The notes below the pieces were generated by a model. That model was not told where the DNA came from. It ran no database searches and saw only the letters and a program-made list of their open reading frames with translations. A stretch of 64,000 nucleotides of DNA from Cupriavidus sp. D39 (GTDB lineage: Bacteria > Pseudomonadota > Gammaproteobacteria > Burkholderiales > Burkholderiaceae): NCBI RefSeq assembly GCF_026627925.1, contig NZ_JAPNLE010000009.1, forward strand, positions 4,092,001-4,156,000, read 5' to 3'. Positions 22,613 through 31,488 of the stretch are shown in pieces. The position numbers were made by a program, and so were the translations under genes. Every line of letters starts with the position of its first letter. Positions within the stretch are counted from its first letter, which is position 1.

Positions 22613-23551
22613 TCAGGCTTTGTGAAGAGTGGCGCCGGGCCAGCGCCCGTCCTCGACCAGTGCGCGGGTCACGCTGGCCAGCACGGTGCGGGCCGCCAGG
22701 CCGGCCGGGGAGAGTTCGTCGTCGCAGAGGCTGACCAGCAGGTTGGGCCGATGGACCGTGCCGGTGCTGCTGCTGTCGGCGATTTCCATCATGCGCAGCG
22801 GCTCGCCGATCAGCCGGGCCACCGCCGCGCCAGGCTGGATGGTAGCGCCGAGGCCGGCGCGCACCGCATCCATCAGCATCGCCAGGCCGTCGATCTCGGC
22901 AATGACGTTGAGCGGATGCTGGCTGCGCGCAAACGCGGTATTGAGCAAGGCGCGCAAGCCGTGTGGGCTGCTCGGCAGGATCAGCGGCAGGTTGCCAAGC
23001 TGTTCGAGCTGCACGGGCGCAGCCACTGGCAATCCGGGGAGTCCCTCCTTGGCGATGACGAACAGCCGCTCGTCGAGCAGCGGCGTCACGCTCCAGCGTT
23101 GGGTACCTTCGACCTGGAACAGCACGGCGAGGTCGAGTTGCCGCGCGCCGATCATCGACGCCAGGTTGCCGGACAGGTTTTCGACCAGATGCAGCCGGAT
23201 ATCGGGGTAGCGCTCGCGCATGGCCAGCATGAAGGGCAAGCCGAGCACGGCGATCGTACTCGGCGCCATGCCCACGCTGACATGGCCGGACAGGCGTGCC
23301 AACTGCGCGGCGCGCACGGCGTCGTCGGCGTGGCGGATCGCCAGCTGCGCCTGCCGCCAGAAGGCCAGGCCCGCGTCGGTGGGCACGACCCCGCTCGAGG
23401 TCCTTTGCAGCAGGCGGGTCGACAGCTCGCTTTCGAGCCGGCTGATCTGCTGGCTCAATGCCGAGGTCACCACCCCCAGCTTCTGGGCTGCCTGCCCCAT
23501 GCTGCCCAGTTCCACTACCTGCACGAAGTAGCGCAGCTGCCGAAGTTCCAT
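22613..23551 (-). CDS. LysR-type regulator (1)
   Basis: A 312-residue LysR protein: N-terminal winged HTH (MELRQLRYFVQVVELGSMGQ, then ALSQQISRLESEL) and a periplasmic-binding-like effector domain (VSVGMAPSTIAVLGLPFMLA ... FQVEGTQRWSVTPLL). I chose the ATG at 23551 over the longer open frame to 23623 because the HTH begins there. The dyad at 23643-23662 in the divergent region toward the TauE/SafE gene is a candidate binding site, so it may control both the Bug gene behind it and the exporter in front. Confidence 0.92.
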   Translation of the reverse strand: MELRQLRYFVQVVELGSMGQAAQKLGVVTSALSQQISRLESELSTRLLQRTSSGVVPTDAGLAFWRQAQLAIRHADDAVRAAQLARLSGHVSVGMAPSTIAVLGLPFMLAMRERYPDIRLHLVENLSGNLASMIGARQLDLAVLFQVEGTQRWSVTPLLDERLFVIAKEGLPGLPVAAPVQLEQLGNLPLILPSSPHGLRALLNTAFARSQHPLNVIAEIDGLAMLMDAVRAGLGATIQPGAAVARLIGEPLRMMEIADSSSTGTVHRPNLLVSLCDDELSPAGLAARTVLASVTRALVEDGRWPGATLHKA

Positions 23552-23642
23552 GTTCCTTTCCCGCTTTCCATGCCCGTAAGACCGCCGTATTGTGCCTCGC
23601 GCGTGCGGCCGGGCGATAGGCATCTCGTGTCTGTTGCCGTTT

Positions 23643-23662
23643 TCATCGAATCATATAGATGA
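23643..23662. promoter_or_regulatory. Candidate LysR binding dyad
   Basis: Arms TCATC and GATGA separated by 10 bp, in the 181-bp divergent region between lysR (1) and the TauE/SafE gene, the usual position for a LysR site. Short arms, so tentative. Confidence 0.35.
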
Positions 23663-23732
23663 GTTAGTTGACTTGGGTAGGCGTTGCCTCCTATGATGGG
23701 ACTGCCCCCGCATCGCTTCTTGCACGCCTATC

Positions 23733-24503
23733 TTGCTGATCGAATCCCTGCTGTCGCAGACCCAGCTGACTCCCCTCGAGCTCGCCTGCCTGGCGCCGAT
23801 CGTGCTGTGGGCCTATACGATCTTCGGGCTCACCGGCTTCGGCTCTTCCATCATGGCGATGCCGCTGCTCACGCAGATCGTTCCGCTGCGCACCGCGGTG
23901 CCGATGATCCTGTTCTTCGATCTTGTCGCGGGAACCCTGCTGGGCATGCGCAGCCGTAGCCACGTGCATGTGGGCGAGTTGCGCAGGCTGATGCCGAGCG
24001 TGCTGGTGGGCATGATCTCGGGCCTGGCGCTGCTGATGTTCGCGCCGGAGCGTCCGCTGCTGCTGTTGCTCGGTTTGTTCGTGCTGCTGTATTCCGCATG
24101 GAACCTGCTGTTCAAGCGCGGCTTCAGCGAGCTGGACCCGCGGCTGTCGGTGCCATTCGGCGTAGTAGGGGGCATGCTGACCGCGATGTTCGGTACCGGC
24201 GGCCCGCTGTACACAATCTACCTGGCAGGACGGTTGCGGGACGCCGCGCAGTTGCGGGCCACTACCAGCACGCTGATCGTGCTGACGGCGTTCGGCCGGC
24301 TGATCCTTTTCGCGGTAGCGGGACTCTATGCCAATGCCGCGATCTTCATGCTGGCGGCGATGCTGATGCCGTGCGCCATCGCCGGCTACTTCATGGGCGG
24401 CTGGCTGCACCGGCGCATCGCCCCGGCCAAGGTCATCCGCGCCGTATGGGCCATCCTGATCGCTGCCGGCTTCGGCCTGGTTTATCGCAGCGCGCTGGGA
24501 TAA
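23733..24503 (+). CDS. Sulfite exporter TauE/SafE (TSUP) family membrane protein
   Basis: A 256-residue integral membrane protein with about eight predicted segments arranged as two repeats: IVLWAYTIFGLTGFGSSIMA in the first half and GGMLTAMFGTGGPLYTIYL in the second are the paired TSUP signatures. The family exports sulfite, sulfoacetate or other organosulfur anions, or takes up sulfur compounds. The start appears to be TTG 23733; no in-frame ATG lies upstream near enough. It stands next to an island predicted to release sulfite from sulfolactate, so sulfite export is a reasonable but unproven role. Confidence 0.85.
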   Translation: MLIESLLSQTQLTPLELACLAPIVLWAYTIFGLTGFGSSIMAMPLLTQIVPLRTAVPMILFFDLVAGTLLGMRSRSHVHVGELRRLMPSVLVGMISGLALLMFAPERPLLLLLGLFVLLYSAWNLLFKRGFSELDPRLSVPFGVVGGMLTAMFGTGGPLYTIYLAGRLRDAAQLRATTSTLIVLTAFGRLILFAVAGLYANAAIFMLAAMLMPCAIAGYFMGGWLHRRIAPAKVIRAVWAILIAAGFGLVYRSALG

Positions 24504-24523
24504 GGCCCGGCGCGCCGCGCTTT

Positions 24524-26149
24524 TCACTTGCGTGCCACGACCGGCGCGGGCAGACCTTCCATTTGTACATTGACGCAGGCCGGCCGGCCCGATGCGATGG
24601 CGCGCTGCACGGCTGGCAACAGCTGCTCCGGCGCCTGCACGAATTCACCGTGTCCGCCAAATGCCGCGCAGACCTGGTCGTATCGCGTGGGCAGCAGTTC
24701 GCATCCCACCAGCCTGTCCTTGCCGTAGCAGTTGAGCTGGATCTGGTACTCCGCGTTCCAGCGCGCGTCGTTGCCGACCACGGCGACGAAGGACAGGCCG
24801 TAGCGGACCGCCGTGTCGAACTCGGCGATATGAAAGCCCGTGGTGCCATCGCCCATCATGGCGATGACCGGCGCGTCCGGCTTGGCCACCCGCGCCGCCA
24901 ACGCCATTGGCAGGGCGCTGCCGATGGCGCCCGCCGGCCCGTTGATGACGCGGTGCGGCGCCTGCAGGCAGGCTTGCGCCCACTGCCCGAATTCGCCGCC
25001 GTCAGAGATCAGCACCGCCTCCGGATGACTGTCCAGGACCGGCTGCAGGGGACTGCACACCTGGACCGGGTGCAGCGCGCCCGTCGACGATGCGGTCTTC
25101 CATGCTTCGGGACGATAGCGGATGGCAGCCTTCACATCCTCAAGCCATGCGTCATGCTGCTTCCGGCCGGCCGCGCAGGCGATCAGCTGCGCGATGGCGC
25201 TGCCGACGTCCGCGCGCCGCGCGAGCTGCAAGCGGGCGCCAGCCGCACGGCGGCTGCGCTCCAGCTCGGCATCGTCCGCATCGATCTGCAGGAAGCTGCA
25301 GTCGGCCGCGAAGGAGGGAGACTGGCCGAACTTCAGCGTGAAGTCGAGGCGCTTGCCCAGCAGCAATATGCAGTCGGCCTGCGCCAGCATCTGCCCGAAC
25401 GCGCCAAGGCTCGGATCGTGATTGCCGCGTGGGCTTTCCATGCCGACGACGGGAATGCCGGTGCGCGCTTCCAGCTCCGCCGTGCAGCTGCGCCCGCGCG
25501 CGGTGAGCCAGGCGGGGCCGGCGAGGATCAGCGGGCGCCTTGCCGCTGCCAGTGCCGCCAGCACCTCGGACGCTGTCCGCGCATCGAACGCAGGCGCTTC
25601 CTGCGGCGTAGCGATCGAGGCAAGTTCACCGGCGCGGGTCGCGGCATTCTCCAATGCATCGGTGGGCAGGCTCAAGTGCACCGGGCCGGGCCGCCCGGAT
25701 TGCGCGATGCGCATGGCCAGCGCGATATCGGCAGCAACGGTGTCAGCGCTGGCGCTGGCCCACGACGCCTTGGTGACTGGTGCGGCCATCTCGGCCTGCC
25801 GCATTTCCTGGAAGGCTCCAAAGCCGCGCTGGCTGTTCGGCGCATGGCCCGACAGCAGCACCAGCGGCGACTCCGACATCTGCGCGGTGTAGAGCGCGGA
25901 TACCGCGTTGGCGTGGCCGGGCCCGCCGGTGACCATCGCCAGGCCGACTTCGCCCGTGATGCGCGACCACGCATCGGCCATGTGCACGGTGGCGGCTTCA
26001 TGCCGCGTGTGGATCAACGCGATTTCCGCGTCCAGGCAGGCGTCGAACACCGGCATGATGTGATTGCCCGACAAGGTGAATATGCGCCTGACGCCGGCCT
26101 TGGCCAGCGTGCCTGCCAGCGCATCGGCGCCGCGATGGGACTTCGCCAT
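24524..26149 (-). CDS. Thiamine-diphosphate-dependent enzyme, acetolactate synthase-like
   Basis: A 541-residue cytoplasmic ThDP enzyme. N-terminal Pyr domain with the catalytic Glu51 in IHTRHEAATVHMADAW, central DHAP-like domain (LAAARRPLILAGPAWL), and C-terminal PP domain with the Mg/ThDP motif GDGTTGFHIAEF ... VAVVGND around 430-460. This is the acetolactate synthase / benzoylformate decarboxylase / oxalyl-CoA decarboxylase superfamily; the reaction cannot be assigned. No FAD-specific or CoA-specific motif stood out. It is the last gene of the long minus-strand operon, 8 bp after Bug (2), so it probably acts on a 2-oxo acid or related product of that pathway. Confidence 0.87.
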   Translation of the reverse strand: MAKSHRGADALAGTLAKAGVRRIFTLSGNHIMPVFDACLDAEIALIHTRHEAATVHMADAWSRITGEVGLAMVTGGPGHANAVSALYTAQMSESPLVLLSGHAPNSQRGFGAFQEMRQAEMAAPVTKASWASASADTVAADIALAMRIAQSGRPGPVHLSLPTDALENAATRAGELASIATPQEAPAFDARTASEVLAALAAARRPLILAGPAWLTARGRSCTAELEARTGIPVVGMESPRGNHDPSLGAFGQMLAQADCILLLGKRLDFTLKFGQSPSFAADCSFLQIDADDAELERSRRAAGARLQLARRADVGSAIAQLIACAAGRKQHDAWLEDVKAAIRYRPEAWKTASSTGALHPVQVCSPLQPVLDSHPEAVLISDGGEFGQWAQACLQAPHRVINGPAGAIGSALPMALAARVAKPDAPVIAMMGDGTTGFHIAEFDTAVRYGLSFVAVVGNDARWNAEYQIQLNCYGKDRLVGCELLPTRYDQVCAAFGGHGEFVQAPEQLLPAVQRAIASGRPACVNVQMEGLPAPVVARK

Positions 26150-26157
26150 TGGAGTTC

Positions 26158-27144
26158 CTATTTGAGCTGGATGTTGAGGGACTTGCCCAGTTGCTCGTAC
26201 ATCGCAACCTGGGCTTCGACAAACTTGTGCGTCTCGGATGGCGACATGACCATGGGGATCGAGGCAATGGTCAGGACCCCGGTCTTCCACTGCGGATCGC
26301 TCGCGACCTTCGGCAGCACCGTCGCCCATTTTTCCACCAGGCGCGGGTCCATGCCAGGCGGGCCATACAGGGCGCTCCAGCCGTTGAGCGCTTCTAGCCG
26401 GGGATGGCCGGTCTCGCTCGCGGTCGGCACGTCGGGCAGGTCCGGCAGGCGCTGCGGCGAGGTGGTCACCAGCGCGCGCAGTTTCCCGCCCTTGATATTG
26501 CCGATCAATGCGGTCAAGTTGTTGCAGGTGAAATCGACCTCGCTGGAGAGCACCGCCGCGGTAGCTTCCCCGCCGCCCTTGTAGGCGACCTGTACCACGG
26601 CCTGTTTGTCGAGCCGCGCCGATTGCAGCAAGGCCTGGGTGGTCAGGTTCAGCACCGTGCCGGGGCCGGAGGTGCTGTAGTTCAGCTTGCCGGGCTGGCT
26701 GCGGATGGCGGCGAGCAGGTCGTCCAGCGTCTTGTAGGCGGCTGCCGTCCTGACCACGCAGACTACCGGGTTCAACTCCAGCAGGCCAAGCAGCGTGAAT
26801 TCATTCCACTTGTAGCCCAGGTCGGCCTGCAGCGCCGGCAGGATCGCCTGCGCGCCGACGCGCCCGAGCAGTAGCGTCTGCCCGTTTGGCCTCGCGTCGC
26901 GCACGAACTGCGAGCCGATGGCGCCGCCGGCCCCGGCCTTGTTGACGACGACCAGGGTTTCGCCGGTCACGTTCCTGACCCCGACGGAGAGGTTGCGTGC
27001 CGACAGGTCCGCATCCCCGCCGGCGCTGTAAGGCACCACAACGGTAATCGGCCGTGCGGGGGCGCTATCGGCCGATGCAAGGCTGCCGACGCAGAGCAGC
27101 ATCGCGGCGAATGCCGCCGCGCGTAATGTCTTCTTTTTGTTCAT
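26158..27144 (-). CDS. Bug/TctC-type tripartite tricarboxylate receptor (2)
   Basis: A 328-residue periplasmic receptor with signal peptide (about 1-25) and the Bug patterns ARPITVVVPYSAGGDADLSARN, VVVNKAGAGGAIGSQFVRDA and VQVAYKGGGEATAAVL. It departs from the usual fold text at AGGDADLSA, where most Bug proteins have AGG-T-D-x-x-G/A-R. Strong ribosome-binding site (GGAGGAGACTCA) before the ATG. It is embedded in the operon between the FrdA-like flavoprotein and the ThDP enzyme, so its ligand is probably the substrate of that pathway. Confidence 0.9.
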   Translation of the reverse strand: MNKKKTLRAAAFAAMLLCVGSLASADSAPARPITVVVPYSAGGDADLSARNLSVGVRNVTGETLVVVNKAGAGGAIGSQFVRDARPNGQTLLLGRVGAQAILPALQADLGYKWNEFTLLGLLELNPVVCVVRTAAAYKTLDDLLAAIRSQPGKLNYSTSGPGTVLNLTTQALLQSARLDKQAVVQVAYKGGGEATAAVLSSEVDFTCNNLTALIGNIKGGKLRALVTTSPQRLPDLPDVPTASETGHPRLEALNGWSALYGPPGMDPRLVEKWATVLPKVASDPQWKTGVLTIASIPMVMSPSETHKFVEAQVAMYEQLGKSLNIQLK

Positions 27145-27170
27145 TGAGTCTCCTCCACCTGCGCACTACA

Positions 27171-28898
27171 TCAGGCCGCCTCCTCCAGGATCGTCTCACC
27201 AGGAGCCACGCGGGTAAATTGCACGGGAGAGCGGGTCAGCTGCAGCATGCCGTCGCGCTGGCGCACCACGGTGAAGCTGGACCCGGGCAGGTCGCCCGTG
27301 GCCGGGAAATCCTCGCGGAAATGCGCGCCGCGCGAATCCTCGCGGGAGAGGGCGGCTTCCACGATGACCTGGCTCACGCCGATCAGGCTGCTCAGGTTCA
27401 TCCAGTCGTGCCAGGTGACGTTGAACGCGCGATGGCCATCGGCGACGCCGGTTGCCTTCAGCATCTGCTCCAGTTCCGCCAGGCGTTCGCGAGCCCGCAT
27501 CAGGCCGTCGCGCGTGCGCATGACGCCAACGTGGTCCCACATGCAATCGAACAGCGCCTCGCGGATCGGTTCGAGACTGCCTGCCTGTTTGCCGAACGGG
27601 GCCTCCATGGCACTGATGGCGGCGGCGATCGCGGCTTCGTCGGGCGCGCGCAGCGTGTTGTTGCGCCGCGTCCAGGCGGCCATGCTGTCGCCGGCGATGC
27701 CGCCGAACACGGTTGAGTTGGCGACGCCGTTGCCACCCAGGCGGTTCGCGCCATGCACGCCGCCCGTGTCTTCGCCGGCGGCAAACAGGCCGTGCAGCTC
27801 GGTGCTGCAGTCGGGGCGGAACTGCACGCCGCCCATCATGTAGTGCGCGGTGGGTACCACCTCGACGAGATCGCCGGCGAGGTCGAAGCCGCAGTCGCCG
27901 CAGCGCTCGACCATGCCCTTGAACTGCTTGCGCACCTTCTCAGGGCCGAGGTGCCCCATCTGGATATACACGCCGCCATTGGGCGAAATCCGGCCCGCGC
28001 GCATCTCGGCATAGATGCCGCGCGATACGATGTCGCGCGTGGCGCGTTCGCCGCGCGGATCGTAGTTGTGCATGAAGCGTTCCTTGTCGCCGTTGAGCAG
28101 GTAGCCCCCGGCGCCGCGCAAGCCCTCTTCCAGCACGGTGCCGGTCATGCGCGTGTCCTTGCCCGCCAGCAGCCCGGTGGGGTGGAACTGCACCATCTCC
28201 ATATCGCGCAGGGGCAGGCCGGCGCGCAGCGCCATCGCCAGGCCGTCGCAGCTCTTGTCGCCCGAGGGCGTGTGGAACTTGTACATGGTCGGCCCGCCGC
28301 CGGTGGCCAGCAGCACGGCCTTGGCCTGCACGAACACGAATTCGCCGCTGCGCATGTCGATCATCAGCACGCCGGACAGTGACCTGCCATCCGGCGTCCT
28401 GATCAGCTCGACCGCGCGGTGTTCTTCCAGCCGGTTGATGCCGCGGCTCCAGACCTGCTCGGCCAGGCGGTTGATGATCTCGATGCCGGTCAGGTCGCCC
28501 TTGTGCACGGTGCGGTCGAAGGTCTGCCCGGCGAAGGCCTTCTGGTGGACCGTGCCGTCCGGGTTGCGGTCGAAGAAGCAACCCAGTTCGTTCTCGAGTT
28601 CGTGGATGCGCTCGACCGCCTTGGTGACCAGCGTCCACGCCAGCTCCTGGTCGGACAGCCACTTGCTGCCTTCCACGGTGTCCATGAAATGGCGCTCGAC
28701 CGAATCGCCCTGCGCCAGCGCCACGTTGTAGCCGCCCTGGACCATGCGGGTGCAGCCGCACTTGCCAAGCAGCCCCTTCACGGCCACGGTGATGGACAGT
28801 TCCGGCGCCTGCTGGTGCGCATGCAGCGCGGCGAACAGGCCGGCGCCGCCGGAGCCGAGGATCAGCACGTCGGTCTGCAGCCGCTTGATGGTCTTCAT
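27171..28898 (-). CDS. FrdA/SdhA-like flavoprotein with Cys in place of the flavinylation His
   Basis: A 575-residue FAD dehydrogenase subunit. It has the dinucleotide motif GSGGAG at 15-20, active-site motifs MVQFHPTGL, EEGLRGAGGYLLN, TAHYMMGGV and GANRLGGNGVANSTVFGG, and a C-terminal helical domain. These are the succinate dehydrogenase / fumarate reductase catalytic residues. In covalent SDH/FRD the FAD-linking His sits in S-H-T-V-A-A-x-G-G; here the stretch reads GCTRMVQGG, with Cys49 at the His position. Its FeS and membrane subunits are encoded at the start of the same operon. It overlaps fumarase beta by ATGA. It probably oxidises a succinate-like acid; the exact substrate is unknown. 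Confidence 0.88.
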   Translation of the reverse strand: MKTIKRLQTDVLILGSGGAGLFAALHAHQQAPELSITVAVKGLLGKCGCTRMVQGGYNVALAQGDSVERHFMDTVEGSKWLSDQELAWTLVTKAVERIHELENELGCFFDRNPDGTVHQKAFAGQTFDRTVHKGDLTGIEIINRLAEQVWSRGINRLEEHRAVELIRTPDGRSLSGVLMIDMRSGEFVFVQAKAVLLATGGGPTMYKFHTPSGDKSCDGLAMALRAGLPLRDMEMVQFHPTGLLAGKDTRMTGTVLEEGLRGAGGYLLNGDKERFMHNYDPRGERATRDIVSRGIYAEMRAGRISPNGGVYIQMGHLGPEKVRKQFKGMVERCGDCGFDLAGDLVEVVPTAHYMMGGVQFRPDCSTELHGLFAAGEDTGGVHGANRLGGNGVANSTVFGGIAGDSMAAWTRRNNTLRAPDEAAIAAAISAMEAPFGKQAGSLEPIREALFDCMWDHVGVMRTRDGLMRARERLAELEQMLKATGVADGHRAFNVTWHDWMNLSSLIGVSQVIVEAALSREDSRGAHFREDFPATGDLPGSSFTVVRQRDGMLQLTRSPVQFTRVAPGETILEEAA

Positions 28899-29509
28899 GG
28901 CTTTGCCACTCCCAAGCTGGCCAGCACGGCGGCGCGCTGGTCGGCGGTGTTCTGTTTGACAGCCGTGTAAAGGCTGTTGCCGTGGCTGTCCATGGCCACC
29001 AGCAGCGGGCCGAAATCGCGGATGCGCAAGCGCCACAGCGATTCGGGATTGAGGTCGTCCAGATCCACGTCCTCGATCTGCTCGATCCACGTGGTCTCCA
29101 GCGCCGCCGTGCCGCCGATGATCGCCAGGTACACGCCGCCCAGTTCCTGGAATGCCTCCAGCGAGCCTTCGCGCATGCCGCCTTTGCCGACGATCATGCG
29201 TACGCCGTTGCGCGTCATCAGCGGGCGGGTGAAGCGCTCCATGCGGTCGGAGGTGGTGGTGCCGATGCAGACCGGCTGGTAGCCGGCGGGATGCTCGGCG
29301 CTGGCGGGCACCTTGCGCACATTGGGCGCGGTGTGGATCACCGCATGGCCGCAGAGATCGAAGCGCGTCTTGCGGCCGCGGTCGAACATATGGATCTGCG
29401 TGGCGTCGCGGATGCCGAACAGCGTCTGCTGCAAGGTCACGGTGTCGTTGACGCGCAGTTGACGGATCTGTGCCTCCGTCACGGGCGTGGAGAGTTCGTA
29501 GTGCGCCAT
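28895..29509 (-). CDS. Class I fumarase-type hydratase, beta (C-terminal) subunit
   Basis: A 204-residue protein matching the C-terminal domain of iron-sulfur fumarase/tartrate dehydratase: RVNDTVTLQQTLFGIRDATQ, AVIHTAPNVRKVP, PVCIGTTTSDRMERFTRPLM and MIVGKGGMREGSLEAFQELG. It supplies the substrate-binding part of a heteromeric [4Fe-4S] hydro-lyase with the alpha subunit encoded just upstream (2 bp between them). Family members act on fumarate, mesaconate or tartrate, and the sequence does not decide which. It overlaps the flavoprotein gene by ATGA, implying translational coupling. Confidence 0.9.
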   Translation of the reverse strand: MAHYELSTPVTEAQIRQLRVNDTVTLQQTLFGIRDATQIHMFDRGRKTRFDLCGHAVIHTAPNVRKVPASAEHPAGYQPVCIGTTTSDRMERFTRPLMTRNGVRMIVGKGGMREGSLEAFQELGGVYLAIIGGTAALETTWIEQIEDVDLDDLNPESLWRLRIRDFGPLLVAMDSHGNSLYTAVKQNTADQRAAVLASLGVAKP

Positions 29510-29511
29510 GG

Positions 29512-30387
29512 TCAGAATCCGTAGCTGATGCCGCCAGCAGTGAAGGTGGCACTTGCGCGCCGCGCGGAATGGCACTGCATGTTGACGGCAATGGGGTTCA
29601 TCGTGATATGCGTCGAGGCCAGCTCGATATGCACCGCGAAGGCAGTCGCATCGCCGCCCAGGCCCTGCGGGCCGACCCCGAGCTGGTTCACGGCGCGCGA
29701 CAGCTCCGCTTCCAGCGCGGCGCCGTCGGGGTCGGCGCATTGCGTGCCGAGCGCGCGCGTGGCGGCGCGCTTGGCCAGCGCCACGCACAGGTCCGAGGTG
29801 CCGCCCAGGCCCACGCCGACGATGGTCGGCGGGCAGGTCTTGCCGCCGGCGGCGATCACGCTGTCGATGACGAAGGTCTTGATGGCATCCATGCCTTCGG
29901 CGGGGATCGCCATCTTGAGAAAGGAGTTGTTCTCCGAGCCGCTGCCCTTGGGCACCATCTCCAGCGTCATGCGCCCGGGCGTGTCGTCGAAGTCGATGTG
30001 GATCACCGGCACCTCGATGCCGCAAGACGTGTGGTTGTTCTTGCGGGTCAGCGGATGCACCACGGAAGACCGCAGCGGGTGCTCGCGCGTGGCGCGCTCG
30101 CAGCCGCGGCGGATGGCCTGCTTGAAGGCATGCCCGTCGACCGCGATGCCGGTGCCGATCGTCATGTTGTAGATGGGCACGCCGGTGTCCTGGCACAGCA
30201 GGTTGTCGGTCTCCTCCGCGATGCGGATGTTCTTGCTCATGGTGGCAAGGACACTGCGTGCCGTGGCGGAGGTTTCGTTCTCCTGCAGTTGTGCGATGCC
30301 GTCCTTGACGTCGGGCGGCAGTATTTTCAGCGCGCGGATATACAGTTCCCTGGCCGCGTTTTCCAGTAGGGAGAGATCAATGTTCAT
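29512..30387 (-). CDS. Class I fumarase-type hydratase, alpha (N-terminal) subunit
   Basis: A 291-residue protein with the three cluster-ligand cysteines of class I fumarase: Cys65 (LLCQDTGVP), Cys185 (GKTCPPTIVGVGLGG) and Cys272 (NMQCHSARR). It also shows HPLTRKNNHTSCGIEVPVI. Together with the beta subunit it reversibly adds water to a trans-dicarboxylate double bond; in two-subunit form the family includes tartrate dehydratase TtdAB and promiscuous fumarase/mesaconase enzymes. It lies downstream of Bug (3) and upstream of the beta subunit in the operon. All ligand residues are intact, so it should be active. Confidence 0.92.
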   Translation of the reverse strand: MNIDLSLLENAARELYIRALKILPPDVKDGIAQLQENETSATARSVLATMSKNIRIAEETDNLLCQDTGVPIYNMTIGTGIAVDGHAFKQAIRRGCERATREHPLRSSVVHPLTRKNNHTSCGIEVPVIHIDFDDTPGRMTLEMVPKGSGSENNSFLKMAIPAEGMDAIKTFVIDSVIAAGGKTCPPTIVGVGLGGTSDLCVALAKRAATRALGTQCADPDGAALEAELSRAVNQLGVGPQGLGGDATAFAVHIELASTHITMNPIAVNMQCHSARRASATFTAGGISYGF

Positions 30388-30428
30388 GCCTGTCCTCGAT
30401 GCTCGGCTTGGATGTGTCTGGCTGGCGC

Positions 30429-31424
30429 TCAGTTGGCCGTCAGGTTGCGGTTCTTGACGATCTTTTCCCATCGCACTGATTCCGTGGCGATGGCCGCGGT
30501 CAGTTGCTGCGGGGTATTGCCGACCGGCTTCATGCCCTGTGCGAGCAGCCGTGCCTGGGTGTCGGGATCCGCCAGCACCTTGACCGTGTCCTGCTGCACC
30601 TTGCTGACGATCGCCGGCGGCGTGCCAGCCGGCATCACGAAGCCGAACCAGCCGGTTACGCTCTCCATGCCCGTGAGGCCGGCCTCAGCCACGGTCGGCA
30701 CATCGGGCAGCATGGGCGAGCGCTCGGTGCCGGTGACCGCGAGCGCGCGTAGCTTGCCGCCCTTCACGAACTGCGAGGCCGCCGCGATGTTGCCCACCAT
30801 CAGCTGCAGCTGGCCCGCCATCAGGTCGTTGTAGGCTAGCGATTCGCCCTTGTAAGGCACGTGCGCGATGTCGATGCCGGCGGCATCGGCAAAGGCCTCG
30901 CCCGCCATGTGCACCTGGCTGCCGGTGCCCGCGGAGCCGAAGTTGAGCTTGCCCGGCTGGGACTTCGCCAGGCTGATCAGCTCCTTCAGGTTCCTGGCGG
31001 GAACACCGGGATTGACGACGACCAGCATCGGGCCGCTGGCCACGTTGGTGATAAAGGTGAAGTCCTTGGCGCTGTAGGGAAGACGCTGGTAGATGAACGG
31101 GTTGACGGTAAACATGCTGCCCGAGGCCAGCATCATCGTATAGCCGTCGGCCGCCGCCTTGGCGGTGACCTGCGCACCGACGGCACCGCCCGCGCCCAAA
31201 CGGTTCTCGACCACCACGGTCTGCTTCCACATCTCGCTCAGCTTCTGCCCGATCACGCGGCCGAGTACATCCGTGCTGCCGCCTGCGGCGAACGGGACGA
31301 TCATCGTGACCGGGCGAGTCGGCCATGGATCCGCCTGCGCGGTGCCGGCTGCGAGCACGGCAGCTGCGCCGAGGCAGAGGGCAAGGCAGCGCCTGCGGCT
31401 GGCGGACTTCGGGGAAGGTGTCAT
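30429..31424 (-). CDS. Bug/TctC-type tripartite tricarboxylate receptor (3)
   Basis: A 331-residue receptor: signal peptide (about 1-31, ending AQA), DPWPTRPVTMIVPFAAGGSTDVLGR, NRLGAGGAVGAQVTAKAAAD, VVVNPGVPARNLKELI and HVPYKGESLAYNDLMAGQ. It is placed between the second membrane-anchor gene and fumarase alpha, an unusual insertion inside what would otherwise be an sdh/fum operon. No TctA/TctB permease is encoded in the window, so the receptor must use a permease elsewhere or act as a sensor. The ligand is likely a dicarboxylate. Confidence 0.92.
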   Translation of the reverse strand: MTPSPKSASRRRCLALCLGAAAVLAAGTAQADPWPTRPVTMIVPFAAGGSTDVLGRVIGQKLSEMWKQTVVVENRLGAGGAVGAQVTAKAAADGYTMMLASGSMFTVNPFIYQRLPYSAKDFTFITNVASGPMLVVVNPGVPARNLKELISLAKSQPGKLNFGSAGTGSQVHMAGEAFADAAGIDIAHVPYKGESLAYNDLMAGQLQLMVGNIAAASQFVKGGKLRALAVTGTERSPMLPDVPTVAEAGLTGMESVTGWFGFVMPAGTPPAIVSKVQQDTVKVLADPDTQARLLAQGMKPVGNTPQQLTAAIATESVRWEKIVKNRNLTAN

Positions 31425-31488
31425 GGTGGTCTCCTTTGGTGTTGTGGGAATGGCGCCGCTTCAGCCGGCGGCGCTCATCGTTGCGAAC

